Positions 1-8,831 of a stretch of 50,917 nt of DNA are shown in pieces; within the stretch, counting starts at the first letter, position 1, and each line of letters starts with the position of its first letter. The position numbers and the translations under genes are program-made. This DNA comes from Bacteroidales bacterium (GTDB lineage: Bacteria > Bacteroidota > Bacteroidia > Bacteroidales > F082). The notes under the pieces were generated by a model. That model was not told where the DNA came from. It saw only the letters and a program-made list of their open reading frames with translations, and did not search any database. The stretch is from positions 1-50,917 of the forward strand of contig JAUYGX010000074.1 in the NCBI GenBank assembly GCA_030690365.1, read 5' to 3'.

Positions 1-39
1 ACTCCCGGTTCCGGTAATAACAACATTTGAGATTTTCAT
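1..39 (-). CDS. N-terminus of a leftward gene, possibly a FabH-like ketoacyl-ACP synthase (partial)
   Basis: Only the first 13 codons lie in the window, reading MKISNVVITGTGS leftwards from an ATG at 39-37. A TAnnTTTG promoter element sits 34 bases upstream of the ATG, which supports a real start. An N-terminus of the form VVITGTGS is common in Bacteroidota 3-oxoacyl-ACP synthase III proteins, but 13 residues cannot decide the family. The gene is divergent from ftcD. Confidence 0.45.
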   Translation of the reverse strand, partial: MKISNVVITGTGS

Positions 40-72
40 TTTTAGCGTTTTTAGTTGAATAAAGTAAGGGTA

Positions 73-80
73 CAAAATTA
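73..80 (-). promoter_or_regulatory. Bacteroidota -7 box for the leftward partial gene
   Basis: The top strand CAAAATTA reads TAATTTTG on the minus strand, a full match to the TAnnTTTG element used by the Bacteroidota primary sigma factor. It lies 34 bases before the ATG at 39. No convincing -33 TTG was identified. Confidence 0.45.
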
Positions 81-263
81 TATAATTTATTAAAAGTCTG
101 TTTTTTTCAAGCCAAATCGAAGGGTTAGATGCGGAACTAACCTTTTCCAAATCCGGGAAAGTCTCATTTCTGATACAGAATTAATAAAAGATTCACCCGC
201 ATTCAGATAGCAATCTTTCCCCGTTTCCTTCAAATAAATGCAAGGCTTTCTGCTGCTTTTTCG

Positions 264-271
264 TAATTTTG
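264..271 (+). promoter_or_regulatory. Bacteroidota -7 box for ftcD
   Basis: TAATTTTG matches TAnnTTTG and ends 29 bases before the ftcD ATG at 301. It lies inside the upstream extension of the open frame that begins at 238, which argues that the true ftcD start is 301 and not 238. Confidence 0.5.
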
Positions 272-300
272 CCCCTTCAAAAAATTATAAAACTTCAGGT

Positions 301-1998
301 ATGAAACAGCTTATCGAATGTGTTCCAAATTTCAGCGAAGGCCGCGACATGGCGGTTATAAAACAGATAACAGATGTTATTGAAAAGGCAGAAGGAGTTA
401 CTTTACTGGATGTTGATCCGGGTGCTGCCACCAACCGCACAGTAGTCACTTTCGTGGGTACTCCCGACGAAGTAATCGAAGCAGCTGTTCAGGCTGTTAA
501 AAAAGCTGCTGAAGTAATCGACATGCGTCACCACAAGGGCGAACATCCCCGTTTTGGGGCCACCGATGTATGCCCGTTGGTTCCCATCGCCAATATCACC
601 ATGGAGGAAACTGTGGTGTATGCCCGCAAGCTGGCTCAACGCATTGGAGAAGAACTGGGAATTCCGGTTTATTGTTACGAAAACGCTGCTTTTCAGCCTG
701 TTCGCAAGAATCTGGCCAATTGTCGGGCTGGTGAATATGAGGGACTGCCTGAAAAACTAAAAAACCCGACCTGGAAACCCGATTTTGGCCCTGCCGAATT
801 TAACAGCCGTGTAGCCGGAACGGGTGCCACTGCCGTGAGTGCACGCGATTTTCTGGTTGCATTTAATGTTAACCTTAACACTACCTCCACCCGTCGGGCC
901 AACTCCATCGCCTTCGACGTTCGTGAGCGTGGCAGAACCATGAGAGAAGGAAATCCCGTTACCGGAAAAATAGTAAAAGACGAAAAAGGGAATCCTGTGA
1001 TGATTCCCGGAACCCTGAAATCGGTGAAAGCCATTGGTTGGTTCATCGAAGAATATGGTGTGGCCCAGATCAGCATGAACCTCACCAACATCAGCATCAC
1101 GCCTGTACACGTAGCCTTTGATGAAGTATGTAAAAAAGCCGGCGAACGCGGTATCAGGGTAACCGGTTCCGAACTGGTCGGACTCATCCCCCTACAAGCC
1201 ATGTTGGATGCAGGAAAATACTTCCTTATGAAACAACAACGCTCGGTAGGTGTCGAAAATGAGGAACTCATCAAAATTGCCATCAAATCCATGGGATTGG
1301 ATGATTTAAAACCCTTTAACCCCAGAGAACGCATCATAGAGTTTTTGCTTGAAGACCACACCAAAAAGCTGGTGGACATGACCCTGACGGCTTTTGCCAA
1401 CGAAACGGCTTCAGAATCACCCGCTCCGGGAGGAGGATCCATCGCAGCCTACGTGGGTGTTTTGGGAGTTTCTTTGGGAACCATGGTGGCCAACCTGAGT
1501 GCCCACAAACGTGGCTGGGACGACCGTTGGGAAGAGTTTTCGCAATGGGCCGAAAAGGGCCAGAAATACAAATACGAATTGCTGCATCTGGTGGATGAAG
1601 ACACCAGGGCCTTCAACAAAATTATGGATGCCTTTGGTTTGCAAAAAAAAACCGAGGAAGAAAAAATATTCCGTGCCGAAACCATCCAAAACGCCTCTAA
1701 ATATGCCATGGAGATTCCTTTTAAGGTGATGCAAACAGCCTTCAACTCCTTTGAGGTGATGAAAGCCATGGCCGAAACCGGAAACCCCAATTCTGTTTCA
1801 GATGCCGGAGTAGGAGCTTTGTGTGCCCTCACTGCCGTGGAAGGTGCATGGCTCAACGTTAAAATCAACGCCTCAGGGATTGACGACAAAACCTTTACAG
1901 GCGAACTTCTGAAGAAAGCCGCTGAACTTGCCCGTGAGGCAAAGGAAACGAGAGACGACATTATTCAAACGGTTGAAAAAAAGATTGCGACACTTTAA
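301..1998 (+). CDS. ftcD: Bifunctional glutamate formimidoyltransferase / formimidoyltetrahydrofolate cyclodeaminase
   Basis: A 565-residue cytoplasmic enzyme of histidine degradation. It moves the formimino group of formiminoglutamate to tetrahydrofolate, then releases ammonia to give 5,10-methenyl-THF. The N-terminal transferase part (about 1-300) opens with ECVPNFSEG and carries GEHPRFGATD with His82, the position of the catalytic histidine known from the porcine enzyme. The C-terminal cyclodeaminase part (about 345-565) starts with a FANETAS stretch and the glycine-rich SPAPGGGS at 373-380. Length matches the fused two-domain form. The frame is open from 238, but the start at 301 is preferred because the family begins MxxLIECVPNFSEG and a -7 box lies at 264-271. 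No other hut genes are visible; any would lie to the left. Confidence 0.95.
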   Translation: MKQLIECVPNFSEGRDMAVIKQITDVIEKAEGVTLLDVDPGAATNRTVVTFVGTPDEVIEAAVQAVKKAAEVIDMRHHKGEHPRFGATDVCPLVPIANITMEETVVYARKLAQRIGEELGIPVYCYENAAFQPVRKNLANCRAGEYEGLPEKLKNPTWKPDFGPAEFNSRVAGTGATAVSARDFLVAFNVNLNTTSTRRANSIAFDVRERGRTMREGNPVTGKIVKDEKGNPVMIPGTLKSVKAIGWFIEEYGVAQISMNLTNISITPVHVAFDEVCKKAGERGIRVTGSELVGLIPLQAMLDAGKYFLMKQQRSVGVENEELIKIAIKSMGLDDLKPFNPRERIIEFLLEDHTKKLVDMTLTAFANETASESPAPGGGSIAAYVGVLGVSLGTMVANLSAHKRGWDDRWEEFSQWAEKGQKYKYELLHLVDEDTRAFNKIMDAFGLQKKTEEEKIFRAETIQNASKYAMEIPFKVMQTAFNSFEVMKAMAETGNPNSVSDAGVGALCALTAVEGAWLNVKINASGIDDKTFTGELLKKAAELAREAKETRDDIIQTVEKKIATL

Positions 1999-2034
1999 CA
2001 TGTGCCTTACTTTACCTTGATCTAATCGAATACC

Positions 2035-2664
2035 ATGAGCTACTTCACCCTTACCCTACTCTATTTTACTTCGTTTTTCACACTGATGAACCCAATGGGC
2101 ATCATGCCCGTTTTTTTAACGATGACTTCACAGTTATCGAAAAAGGAACGTCGCAAAACAGCGTTTAAAGCCGTTTTAACCGCCACACTGGTACTCATTT
2201 TGTTTGCCTTTGCAGGCGAATACTTATTTCACTTTTTTGGTATTTCGGTAGCCGGATTGAAAGTCGTGGGCGGGGTTTTGTTCTTTATCATGGGGTACGA
2301 CATGCTAAATGCACGTTTAAGCCCGATGAAATTAAGCGCCAAAGATGCTGAAAAGTACGTGAACGATATCTCCGTTACTCCGCTGGGAATCCCCATGATT
2401 GCAGGCCCGGGAGCCATTACCAACGCCATTGTACTGATGGGCGAAAGTCATACCCTGGCCAACAAAGGACTGGTGATTTTATCCATCGTACTGGTTTCGG
2501 TGGTGCTGATGATCACACTGTTCGGAGCCGTTGGCATCACCAAATTATTAGGCGATATCGGCAATAAAATCATGATGAAACTCATGGGGTTGATTGTGAT
2601 GGTGATTGCTGTGGAGTTTTTCTTTGCAGGGATTTCACCTTATTTAAAAGCCATCATTGGCTAA
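2035..2664 (+). CDS. MarC family (UPF0056) integral membrane protein
   Basis: A 209-residue inner membrane protein with about six hydrophobic segments. The first begins at the N-terminus (FTLTLLYFTSFFTLMNPMG) and includes the NPMG motif typical of MarC proteins. A second family signature is the central PLGIPMIAGPGAIT stretch. MarC proteins are assigned to a transporter-like fold, but their substrate is not established, and the old link to multiple antibiotic resistance was withdrawn. The gene starts 36 bases after ftcD and could be read through from it; no terminator was seen in the gap. Confidence 0.88.
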   Translation: MSYFTLTLLYFTSFFTLMNPMGIMPVFLTMTSQLSKKERRKTAFKAVLTATLVLILFAFAGEYLFHFFGISVAGLKVVGGVLFFIMGYDMLNARLSPMKLSAKDAEKYVNDISVTPLGIPMIAGPGAITNAIVLMGESHTLANKGLVILSIVLVSVVLMITLFGAVGITKLLGDIGNKIMMKLMGLIVMVIAVEFFFAGISPYLKAIIG

Positions 2665-2778
2665 ATCGGGTACTTGAAACATGATTCTGGCAAAATACTA
2701 AATATCAAGTAGTTCAACGACGAATTTTTATCATGAAGATTGAAAATAAATTTAATCCGTGATTTTTTAACAAAACGG

Positions 2779-2809
2779 TTGCAGTTTAGGCAAATATTTT
2801 CTATTTTTG
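2779..2809 (+). promoter_or_regulatory. Bacteroidota promoter for the rpmG operon
   Basis: TTG at 2779-2781 and TATTTTTG at 2802-2809 are separated by 20 bases, a full match to the TTG-N(17-23)-TAnnTTTG arrangement. Predicted transcription starts about 20 bases before the rpmG ATG at 2837. This is one of the clearest promoters in the window. Confidence 0.7.
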
Positions 2810-2836
2810 CCGACCAAAATTTAAAGTGAGTTTGAC

Positions 2837-3025
2837 ATGGCTAAAAAGAGCAAAGACGCAAGAATTCAGGTGATCATGGAGTGTACCGAGCACAAAAACA
2901 GCGGTATGCCCGGAACATCCCGGTATATTACTACCAAAAACAAAAAAAATACACCTGAAAGACTCGAGTTGAAAAAATTCAACCCGATCCTAAAAAAAAT
3001 GACTGTTCACAGAGAAATTAAATAA
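2837..3025 (+). CDS. rpmG: 50S ribosomal protein L33
   Basis: A 62-residue basic protein of the large ribosomal subunit. The segment [19 protein letters not shown] followed by [17 protein letters not shown] is the L33 pattern. Of the four zinc-ribbon cysteines of the C+ form only one remains (ECTEH), so this is a zinc-free C- type paralogue. In many Bacteroidota L28 (rpmB) lies directly before it; here the upstream neighbour is the MarC-type gene and rpmB is not in the window. It is followed 8 bases later by the DUF4295 gene, with which it is almost certainly co-transcribed. Confidence 0.95.
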   Translation: MAKKSKDARIQVIMECTEHKNSGMPGTSRYITTKNKKNTPERLELKKFNPILKKMTVHREIK

Positions 3026-3033
3026 TTTAGATC

Positions 3034-3189
3034 ATGGCTAAGAAAGTAGTTGCATCCCTTCAATCATCAGCAAAGGATTTTGCTAAAGTTATAAAACTGA
3101 CCAGGACCGCCAGAAGTGGTGCCTATTCTTTTAAAGAAGAAATTATCCCCTCTGACAAAGTACAAGAGTACTTCGCCAATAAATCATAA
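3034..3189 (+). CDS. DUF4295 family small protein
   Basis: A 51-residue, lysine-rich protein starting MAKKVVASLQ and ending VQEYFANKS. It fits the small DUF4295 family that sits between rpmG and ftsY in Bacteroidota. The function is not established; the fixed place next to a ribosomal protein gene and the basic charge suggest a ribosome-associated role (inference). The reading frame is 52 codons including the stop, and a strong terminator follows 24 bases later, closing the rpmG-DUF4295 transcript. Confidence 0.88.
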   Translation: MAKKVVASLQSSAKDFAKVIKLTRTARSGAYSFKEEIIPSDKVQEYFANKS

Positions 3190-3213
3190 CGACAATCTGA
3201 TTAGATTATCAGG

Positions 3214-3249
3214 AAGCTTTTTCCCTTAACTCAGGGAAAGAGCTTTTTT
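3214..3249 (+). terminator. Rho-independent terminator of the rpmG-DUF4295 operon
   Basis: A stem of about 11 pairs (AGCTTTTTCCC against GGGAAAGAGCT, with one G-U pair) and a short loop are followed by six T residues. It separates the ribosomal pair from ftsY. Confidence 0.75.
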
Positions 3250-3267
3250 AGTTTGTGCATTTATCAT

Positions 3268-3275
3268 TACTTTTG
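3268..3275 (+). promoter_or_regulatory. Probable -7 box for ftsY-rimO
   Basis: TACTTTTG matches TAnnTTTG and lies 40 bases before the ftsY ATG, just after the upstream terminator. The -33 region falls in the T tract of that terminator and holds no clear TTG at the expected spacing. Confidence 0.45.
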
Positions 3276-3315
3276 CCGCGATTTTCACCACACATCTGTC
3301 AACTAAAATCTCAAC

Positions 3316-4269
3316 ATGGGCCTATTTTCAATTTTTTCAAAAAAACAGCAAAAAGAAGACCTGGAAAAAGGCCTGGAGAAAACCAAGCAGAATGTTTTCA
3401 ATAAACTTACCAAGGCTATTGCAGGTAAATCAAGGGTAGACGATGATGTGTTGGACAACCTGGAAGAGGCTCTGGTGATGTCGGATGTGGGCGTGCAAAC
3501 CACCTTAAAAATTATTAAGCGGATCGAAGAACGGGTTGAACGTGATAAATATCTGGGAACAGCTGAGTTAAATGTCTTGTTGCGTGAAGAAATTGAGGCA
3601 CTTCTATTGGAAAACAATACCAGTGACGGAGAAGATTTTGATATTCCGGCCAATAAAAAACCCTATGTCATCATGGTGGTTGGGGTGAATGGAGTTGGCA
3701 AAACCACCACCATCGGAAAATTGGCCTACAATTTTAAAAAAGCCGGAAAATCCGTAATCCTGGGAGCCAGCGACACCTTCCGTGCCGCTGCCGTCGATCA
3801 GCTTACCATCTGGTCCGAACGTGTAGGTGTACCCATCGTCAGCCAGGGAATGGATGCCGATCCGGCTTCAGTAGCTTTCGATACCCTTAAATCGGCCATT
3901 GCGCAACAAAAGGATGTGGTCATCATCGACACAGCCGGACGTCTGCACAACAAGGTCAACCTGATGAATGAGCTCACCAAAATTAAACGCGTGATGCAAA
4001 AACTCATTCCGGATGCGCCACACGAAATCCTGCTGGTGCTGGATGCCTCCACCGGGCAAAATGCCATCGAACAAGCCAAACATTTTATTGCTGCTACCGA
4101 AGTTAATGCACTGGCTCTAACCAAGTTAGATGGAACTGCCAAAGGGGGCGTGGTGATTGGCATCTCAGATACATTTAAAATTCCTGTAAAATATATTGGC
4201 GTGGGCGAAAAAATGCAGGACCTGCAAATCTTCAACAGAAAGTCCTTTGTTGAAAGCCTTTTTGGATAA
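3316..4269 (+). CDS. ftsY: Signal recognition particle receptor FtsY
   Basis: A 317-residue SRP-family GTPase that docks the SRP-ribosome complex at the inner membrane for co-translational insertion. The NG core is complete: helical N domain at about 20-100, P-loop GVNGVGKTT at 123-131, DTAGR at 205-209 and TKLDGTAKGG starting at 269. The acidic A domain of the E. coli protein is absent; the short lysine-rich N-terminus (KKQQKEDLEKGLEKTKQ) is usual in Bacteroidota. rimO follows after 38 bases, probably in the same transcript. Confidence 0.97.
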   Translation: MGLFSIFSKKQQKEDLEKGLEKTKQNVFNKLTKAIAGKSRVDDDVLDNLEEALVMSDVGVQTTLKIIKRIEERVERDKYLGTAELNVLLREEIEALLLENNTSDGEDFDIPANKKPYVIMVVGVNGVGKTTTIGKLAYNFKKAGKSVILGASDTFRAAAVDQLTIWSERVGVPIVSQGMDADPASVAFDTLKSAIAQQKDVVIIDTAGRLHNKVNLMNELTKIKRVMQKLIPDAPHEILLVLDASTGQNAIEQAKHFIAATEVNALALTKLDGTAKGGVVIGISDTFKIPVKYIGVGEKMQDLQIFNRKSFVESLFG

Positions 4270-4307
4270 TTCCTTGTCCTTCTCAAACAGTACTAAATCT
4301 ACTACCA

Positions 4308-5603
4308 ATGATCTCAAAACAAAAAGTAAACGTCATCACGCTTGGATGTTCCAAAAATCTTGTCGACTCGGAAGTGATGATGAAACAGCTTGAAAGCCGG
4401 TACCACATTGAGCATGACGGACTTAATCCCACCGATATTATTATCATCAACACCTGTGGTTTTATCAACGATGCCAAGGAAGAATCCGTTGACACAATAT
4501 TGAATGCCTTGGAAATGAAGGCCAATGGAAAGACAAAAAAAGTTTTCGTAACCGGATGCCTTTCACAGCGATACAAGAAAGACTTAACCGAAGAATTGCC
4601 GGAGGTTGATGGTTTTTTTGGCACTTCCGATCTAAGTGCCATCCTAAAAACACTGGATGTTGATTATCGACACGAACTTTACGGACAGCGACTCCTGACC
4701 ACACCTAAACATTTTGCCTACCTGAAAATTTCGGAAGGATGCAACCGCAATTGTGCCTTTTGTGCCATCCCGCTCATCCGGGGGCAACATCAATCCATCA
4801 AGATGGAGGACCTTGTAAACGAAGTTGAATATCTGGCTGCTCAGGGTGTTAAAGAGCTGTTGCTGATAGCGCAGGACCTCACCTGGTATGGGCTCGATAT
4901 TTATGGCAAACGGGTACTCCCCGAATTGCTGGAGGAAATTTCCAAAGTAGAAGGCATTGAATGGATTCGGATGCATTACACCTATCCGGCCAATTTCCCG
5001 GTGGGATTGCTGAAAACCATGCGCGAAAAACCCAAGGTCTGCTCCTATCTCGACATGCCCTTGCAACACATCAACAGCCGTATTTTGCGCTCAATGAAAC
5101 GTGGTTTGGGTGGACAAAAAACAGTTGATTTACTAAACAAAATAAAGAAAGAGGTCCCCGGAATCGCCATGCGGACTACGCTGATCGTCGGTTTTCCGGG
5201 TGAAACCGAAGAAGAGTTTCAGGAACTGATGGATTTTGTAGAAGGTTATCGTTTTGATCGCCTGGGAGTTTTTACGTACTCACCCGAAGAGGGTACTTCA
5301 GCCAACCTGCTGGTGGACGATGTACCCGAAGAAGTAAAAGAAGACAGAAAAGCCCGTTTGATGGAATTACAACAAAACATCAGCCTGGCCCTCAATCAGG
5401 AAAAAGTAGGACAGACTTTTCGCGTTATCATCGACAGAAAAGAAAACGACTACTACGTGGGAAGGACGGCTTTCGATTCTCCTGAAGTAGACAATGAAGT
5501 GATGATGGATGCGAACCTCCTGGATCTAAAAATAGGAAATTTTTACCAGGTGAAAATACAAAGAGCTGATTTTTTCGATCTTTACGGAGAGGTACTGAAT
5601 TAA
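4308..5603 (+). CDS. rimO: Ribosomal protein S12 methylthiotransferase RimO
   Basis: A 431-residue radical SAM enzyme that adds a methylthio group to an aspartate of ribosomal protein S12. The N-terminal UPF0004 domain carries the first cluster cysteines (TLGCSKNLVDSE, NTCGF, TGCLSQRY). The radical SAM CX3CX2C motif is CNRNCAFC at 145-152. The C-terminal TRAM domain (about 365-431) ends the protein. The residues after the SAM motif (AIPLIRGQHQS) fit RimO rather than MiaB. The ftsY-rimO order is typical of Bacteroidota. Confidence 0.95.
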   Translation: MISKQKVNVITLGCSKNLVDSEVMMKQLESRYHIEHDGLNPTDIIIINTCGFINDAKEESVDTILNALEMKANGKTKKVFVTGCLSQRYKKDLTEELPEVDGFFGTSDLSAILKTLDVDYRHELYGQRLLTTPKHFAYLKISEGCNRNCAFCAIPLIRGQHQSIKMEDLVNEVEYLAAQGVKELLLIAQDLTWYGLDIYGKRVLPELLEEISKVEGIEWIRMHYTYPANFPVGLLKTMREKPKVCSYLDMPLQHINSRILRSMKRGLGGQKTVDLLNKIKKEVPGIAMRTTLIVGFPGETEEEFQELMDFVEGYRFDRLGVFTYSPEEGTSANLLVDDVPEEVKEDRKARLMELQQNISLALNQEKVGQTFRVIIDRKENDYYVGRTAFDSPEVDNEVMMDANLLDLKIGNFYQVKIQRADFFDLYGEVLN

Positions 5604-6214
5604 TTCATCGCAATTTTTTAGGGCGTACAAATGGTTGATTGATAAGGTTGTTATATATCACGCAAAGTTCGCAGAGGAAATGCAAAAAACGCAAAGCAAG
5701 AGCCCACTCCGAAAAGCATGTGTTCATTGATTTTCAACTCATCTCCGAATTTCCGTTTTCGTAAAAAATTACGAAATAGGATGGTTTATTGTTCGGAATC
5801 GGATTTAACTCTCCGGATTCCAGCCTGAACTTTTCCTTACTTGTCGCTTTTTCAAACAACTACCATTTTTGGCATGGCTATTGGAATTCCTAACGAGGTG
5901 TTTGAAACAAACGACATCATTGTAATTGAAAATTTGGTTTTGGTTGAATCAGGTCGGTAGAGCCCTCTATCGGCCTGTTCTGTTTTAGGGATGATCTTAC
6001 AACTTGCTTTTAACTAACAGATTTAGGATCAAGTCAAGAATCAAAGGAATTGCTTTATCAATGCAATAAACTCCTTCGTTAGCATGTTGGTTGTATTCAA
6101 ATAATTTCTAATTTTACCCTTCGCCCGTTTGTCGCCTCAGGTTTCTATACTAACTGCCGTTATTGCAAAAAAAAAGTTGCGAATGAACACAACCTTAAAA
6201 ACAAACCCATTGTA
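5604..6214. other. 611-bp intergenic region before the TPR kinase gene
   Basis: No gene of normal length was found. Around 5660-5700 the phrase CGCAAAG recurs in degenerate form (cacgcaaagttcgcag and aacgcaaagc), a kind of intergenic debris seen in many Bacteroidota genomes. A small hairpin (TTCGTAA / TTACGAA) lies near 5757-5776. A 28-codon open frame starts at 5874 (MAIGIPNEVFET), which I do not call a gene. A weak promoter for the kinase may be TTG at 6087-6089 with TAATTTTA at 6109-6116, spacing 19 and one mismatch in the -7 box. Confidence 0.5.
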
Positions 6215-8053
6215 ATGCGCCTCATAAGAAATGTCGTAATATTGCTTTGTCTGATCCTGACTGAAAAGTTAGTCAGCCAAAACGCCGTCCCTTCAAATGA
6301 GTTTGATTCTATTTATTACCATGCACTTGCAGCGGTAAGAACAGATAGCATAAAGGCAAATATAGAGCTGAAGAAACTTGCTTCATCTATGAAGGATTAT
6401 TCAGCCATCCAAAAAGCCCGGATCAGTTTCTTAAGATTTTGCATGATCCGTTCTGATAAAAAAAGATATTTTACCATTGAAAACCAGATGTATTCGGCAC
6501 CGGATTCTTTATCATTGATTGATTCGCTTCTTTACTCCTCTTCAAAGTACCTAGAAAGATCTATGCCCGATAAAGCAATCCCGTTGCTGATGGATGATAT
6601 TAACAGGCTTCCTGAGAATTCGGAGAAATCACACCTTTGCACCATAAATTTATGCGAAGCATATCGGCAAAAGCAGGAATATGCCAAAGGAACTTCGATG
6701 TTGAATGAATTGCTTTATGACAACCCAACCCTGTCAGATGAAAACAGGGCATATGCCTACAACCGCCTTGCCGCTTTGTATAATGAATGGGGTTATCCCC
6801 GCATAAGCTATTCGGACTCCGTTTTAAAGTATTCGGACTTATGTATTAAACTATCCGAAAAAATTAACAGCAAGCCCAATCTGGCCGCAGCACAAAATGA
6901 GCTAAGTTTTCAGTTTATGAGGAAGAAAGAATATGAGAAGGCATTGGAGTTGTCTTTAAAATCAGTGGAGATCTTTAAGGAAGCCGGAATGCCATTCCAC
7001 GCGATGAGTGCATTGATTAACCAGAGCAATATTTATATCGGCGAAAAGAAATTCGGATCAGCTTTGAAAGCCATTGGGGATGCAATGGATATGAGTGAAA
7101 TTGAACAAAACAGGAATCTTTACCTGAGGTTGTACAGCCAGTTTGCCAGGATTTGTCAACAGATGGGGAATTACAAGGAGGCCTTTGAACTTCTGAAAAT
7201 TAGCAATCAACTTCAATCCGATTTTTTTAAGGACAGGATAAACATGCAAATCAACGAACAATCTGCGAAATATGATTTATTGGTCAAAGAACAAAAAATA
7301 AAAAAAGAAAAAGAAAAAAACGAATTTCGCCGAAGACAGCTTATCCTTTTGGTCTTCATCACAATCAGCCTGCTTGTTGCATTCATTGTGGGCTTTTTTT
7401 ACTTCAGGTTGAAGAGGAAAGGAGTCATCCGCCAAAAGCTGATGGAAGCCGTGGCAGAAACAGAGATACAGGAACAGAAACGCATTGCACGTGATCTTCA
7501 CGACGGGCTGGGGCCTGTATTATCAGCCATCAACCATTATTTTCAGGCATTTCTGGATGCCAGACCGATCGAAAAACCAACGATTCAAAAAAAGCTCCGG
7601 GAGGTGATCTCTGACGCTATCGATGAAGTGTCGCGCATTTCACAAAATATCAGTCCCCACGTCCTTGAGCAATTTGGCTTGGTCCCTGCATTGAACAGCT
7701 TTATAGCACCTCTGGATAAAAACGATCGGTTAAAAGTAAGCTTTACCTCCGGGTTTAACGGGCGGTTTGATCTGAAAAAGGAATTGACAATTTACCGGTG
7801 CATCACCGAGTTGTTTAACAATACGATGAAACATGCCAGTGCCACCCACATCTCACTCACCATTACCTCCAGCAACAGGATATTGTATATAACCTATTCC
7901 GACAATGGAAAAGGATTCAATACAGACATGAAGCATCATGGGGGTATGGGATTATATAATATCAGACAAAGGATGAAATCGTTTGGCGGTAGTGTGGTCA
8001 TTGAAAGTGCTCAGAATAAAGGAACAAAAACCATGATGGCTTTACCCATTTAA
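6215..8053 (+). CDS. TPR-containing sensor histidine kinase (HisKA_3 / NarX-LytS type)
   Basis: A 612-residue membrane kinase. Residues 1-22 form a signal peptide ending VSQ. About 100-365 is a tetratricopeptide-type helical sensor region in the periplasm, followed by a charged coiled coil and one membrane segment near 372-396 (LILLVFITISLLVAFIVGFF). The phosphorylated histidine is His429 in RIARDLHDGLGP, the HisKA_3 pattern. The ATPase domain shows the N box (ELFNNTMKHA), DNGKGF and a GGMGLYNIRQRM stretch. The NarL-type regulator starts 8 bases after the stop, so the two form a two-component pair. The signal is unknown; TPR sensors of this build are common in Bacteroidota. Confidence 0.9.
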   Translation: MRLIRNVVILLCLILTEKLVSQNAVPSNEFDSIYYHALAAVRTDSIKANIELKKLASSMKDYSAIQKARISFLRFCMIRSDKKRYFTIENQMYSAPDSLSLIDSLLYSSSKYLERSMPDKAIPLLMDDINRLPENSEKSHLCTINLCEAYRQKQEYAKGTSMLNELLYDNPTLSDENRAYAYNRLAALYNEWGYPRISYSDSVLKYSDLCIKLSEKINSKPNLAAAQNELSFQFMRKKEYEKALELSLKSVEIFKEAGMPFHAMSALINQSNIYIGEKKFGSALKAIGDAMDMSEIEQNRNLYLRLYSQFARICQQMGNYKEAFELLKISNQLQSDFFKDRINMQINEQSAKYDLLVKEQKIKKEKEKNEFRRRQLILLVFITISLLVAFIVGFFYFRLKRKGVIRQKLMEAVAETEIQEQKRIARDLHDGLGPVLSAINHYFQAFLDARPIEKPTIQKKLREVISDAIDEVSRISQNISPHVLEQFGLVPALNSFIAPLDKNDRLKVSFTSGFNGRFDLKKELTIYRCITELFNNTMKHASATHISLTITSSNRILYITYSDNGKGFNTDMKHHGGMGLYNIRQRMKSFGGSVVIESAQNKGTKTMMALPI

Positions 8054-8060
8054 TTCTAAC

Positions 8061-8699
8061 ATGATGGATATTCAAATTGCAGTTATTGATGACCACGATC
8101 TGTTTCGCGAAGGGTTGACGCTGGTATTAAATCAGGTGGAAGGTTTTCAAGTGGTACACGATACCTCCGATGGTTTCCGTTTTCTGGAAATACTGAATCA
8201 TATCCCGATCGACATGGTGTTGATGGATATTGAAATGCCGGGAATTAACGGGATTGAGCTCACTGAAAAGGCGCTTTTATTTAGGCCGGATCTCAAGGTT
8301 ATTGCACTCAGCATGTTTTCCGATACGGGTCATTATACCCGGATGATCCATGCCGGGGCGAAAGGATTCGTCCTGAAAAAAGCCAATAAGTTTGAATTGG
8401 AACAGGCCATACGGGCCGTCCATCAGGGTGGAAATTACTTCAGCCAGGATATTCTGCAAAAAATGGCTTTTCGATACACGAATCATGCGGCAGGATACGA
8501 CCAGTTGACCGACAGAGAGATCGAAATCATCGCCCTGGTCTGTCAGGGACTGACTTCCCAGGAAATCTCTGAACGACTTTACATTTCCGTTAAGACGGTT
8601 GAGACCCACCGTTCCAATATCTTTCTGAAGGCTGGTGTGAAAAATGTCGCCGGTTTGATCATGTGGGCTATCAAAAATCAATACTATAGCGTACTCTAG
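8061..8699 (+). CDS. NarL/FixJ-type response regulator
   Basis: A 212-residue DNA-binding regulator paired with the upstream kinase. The receiver domain (1-120) has the acidic pair Asp10-Asp11, phosphoacceptor Asp56 in VLMDIEMPG, a conserved Ser in ALSM and Lys in FVLKKA. The LuxR-type helix-turn-helix (about 143-205) reads LTDREIEIIALVCQG and ISVKTVETHRSN. Likely targets are unknown; the lipoprotein genes downstream lie in the same direction and are candidates by position only. Confidence 0.93.
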   Translation: MMDIQIAVIDDHDLFREGLTLVLNQVEGFQVVHDTSDGFRFLEILNHIPIDMVLMDIEMPGINGIELTEKALLFRPDLKVIALSMFSDTGHYTRMIHAGAKGFVLKKANKFELEQAIRAVHQGGNYFSQDILQKMAFRYTNHAAGYDQLTDREIEIIALVCQGLTSQEISERLYISVKTVETHRSNIFLKAGVKNVAGLIMWAIKNQYYSVL

Positions 8700-8831
8700 C
8701 CCTCTTACCAGGTTCTCAGGGTTTCCCCCGAGATAAAATACAGGTTATCCCTTTCCGAATCCAATAGATCCCCGGACAAACATCCCTGTTGAGGTTATTA
8801 GTTTTACAGCACTGACTTTTAACTGGATACA

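Noticed and set aside
693-1442. A 249-codon open frame antisense to ftcD
   Set aside because: It lies wholly within ftcD on the other strand, has low-complexity Ser/Pro/Arg composition and no family features; it is a shadow of the real gene.
5874-5960. A 28-codon open frame starting MAIGIPNEVFET
   Set aside because: Too short and isolated to call a gene. It lies in a region of repeat debris; no partner or promoter was seen.
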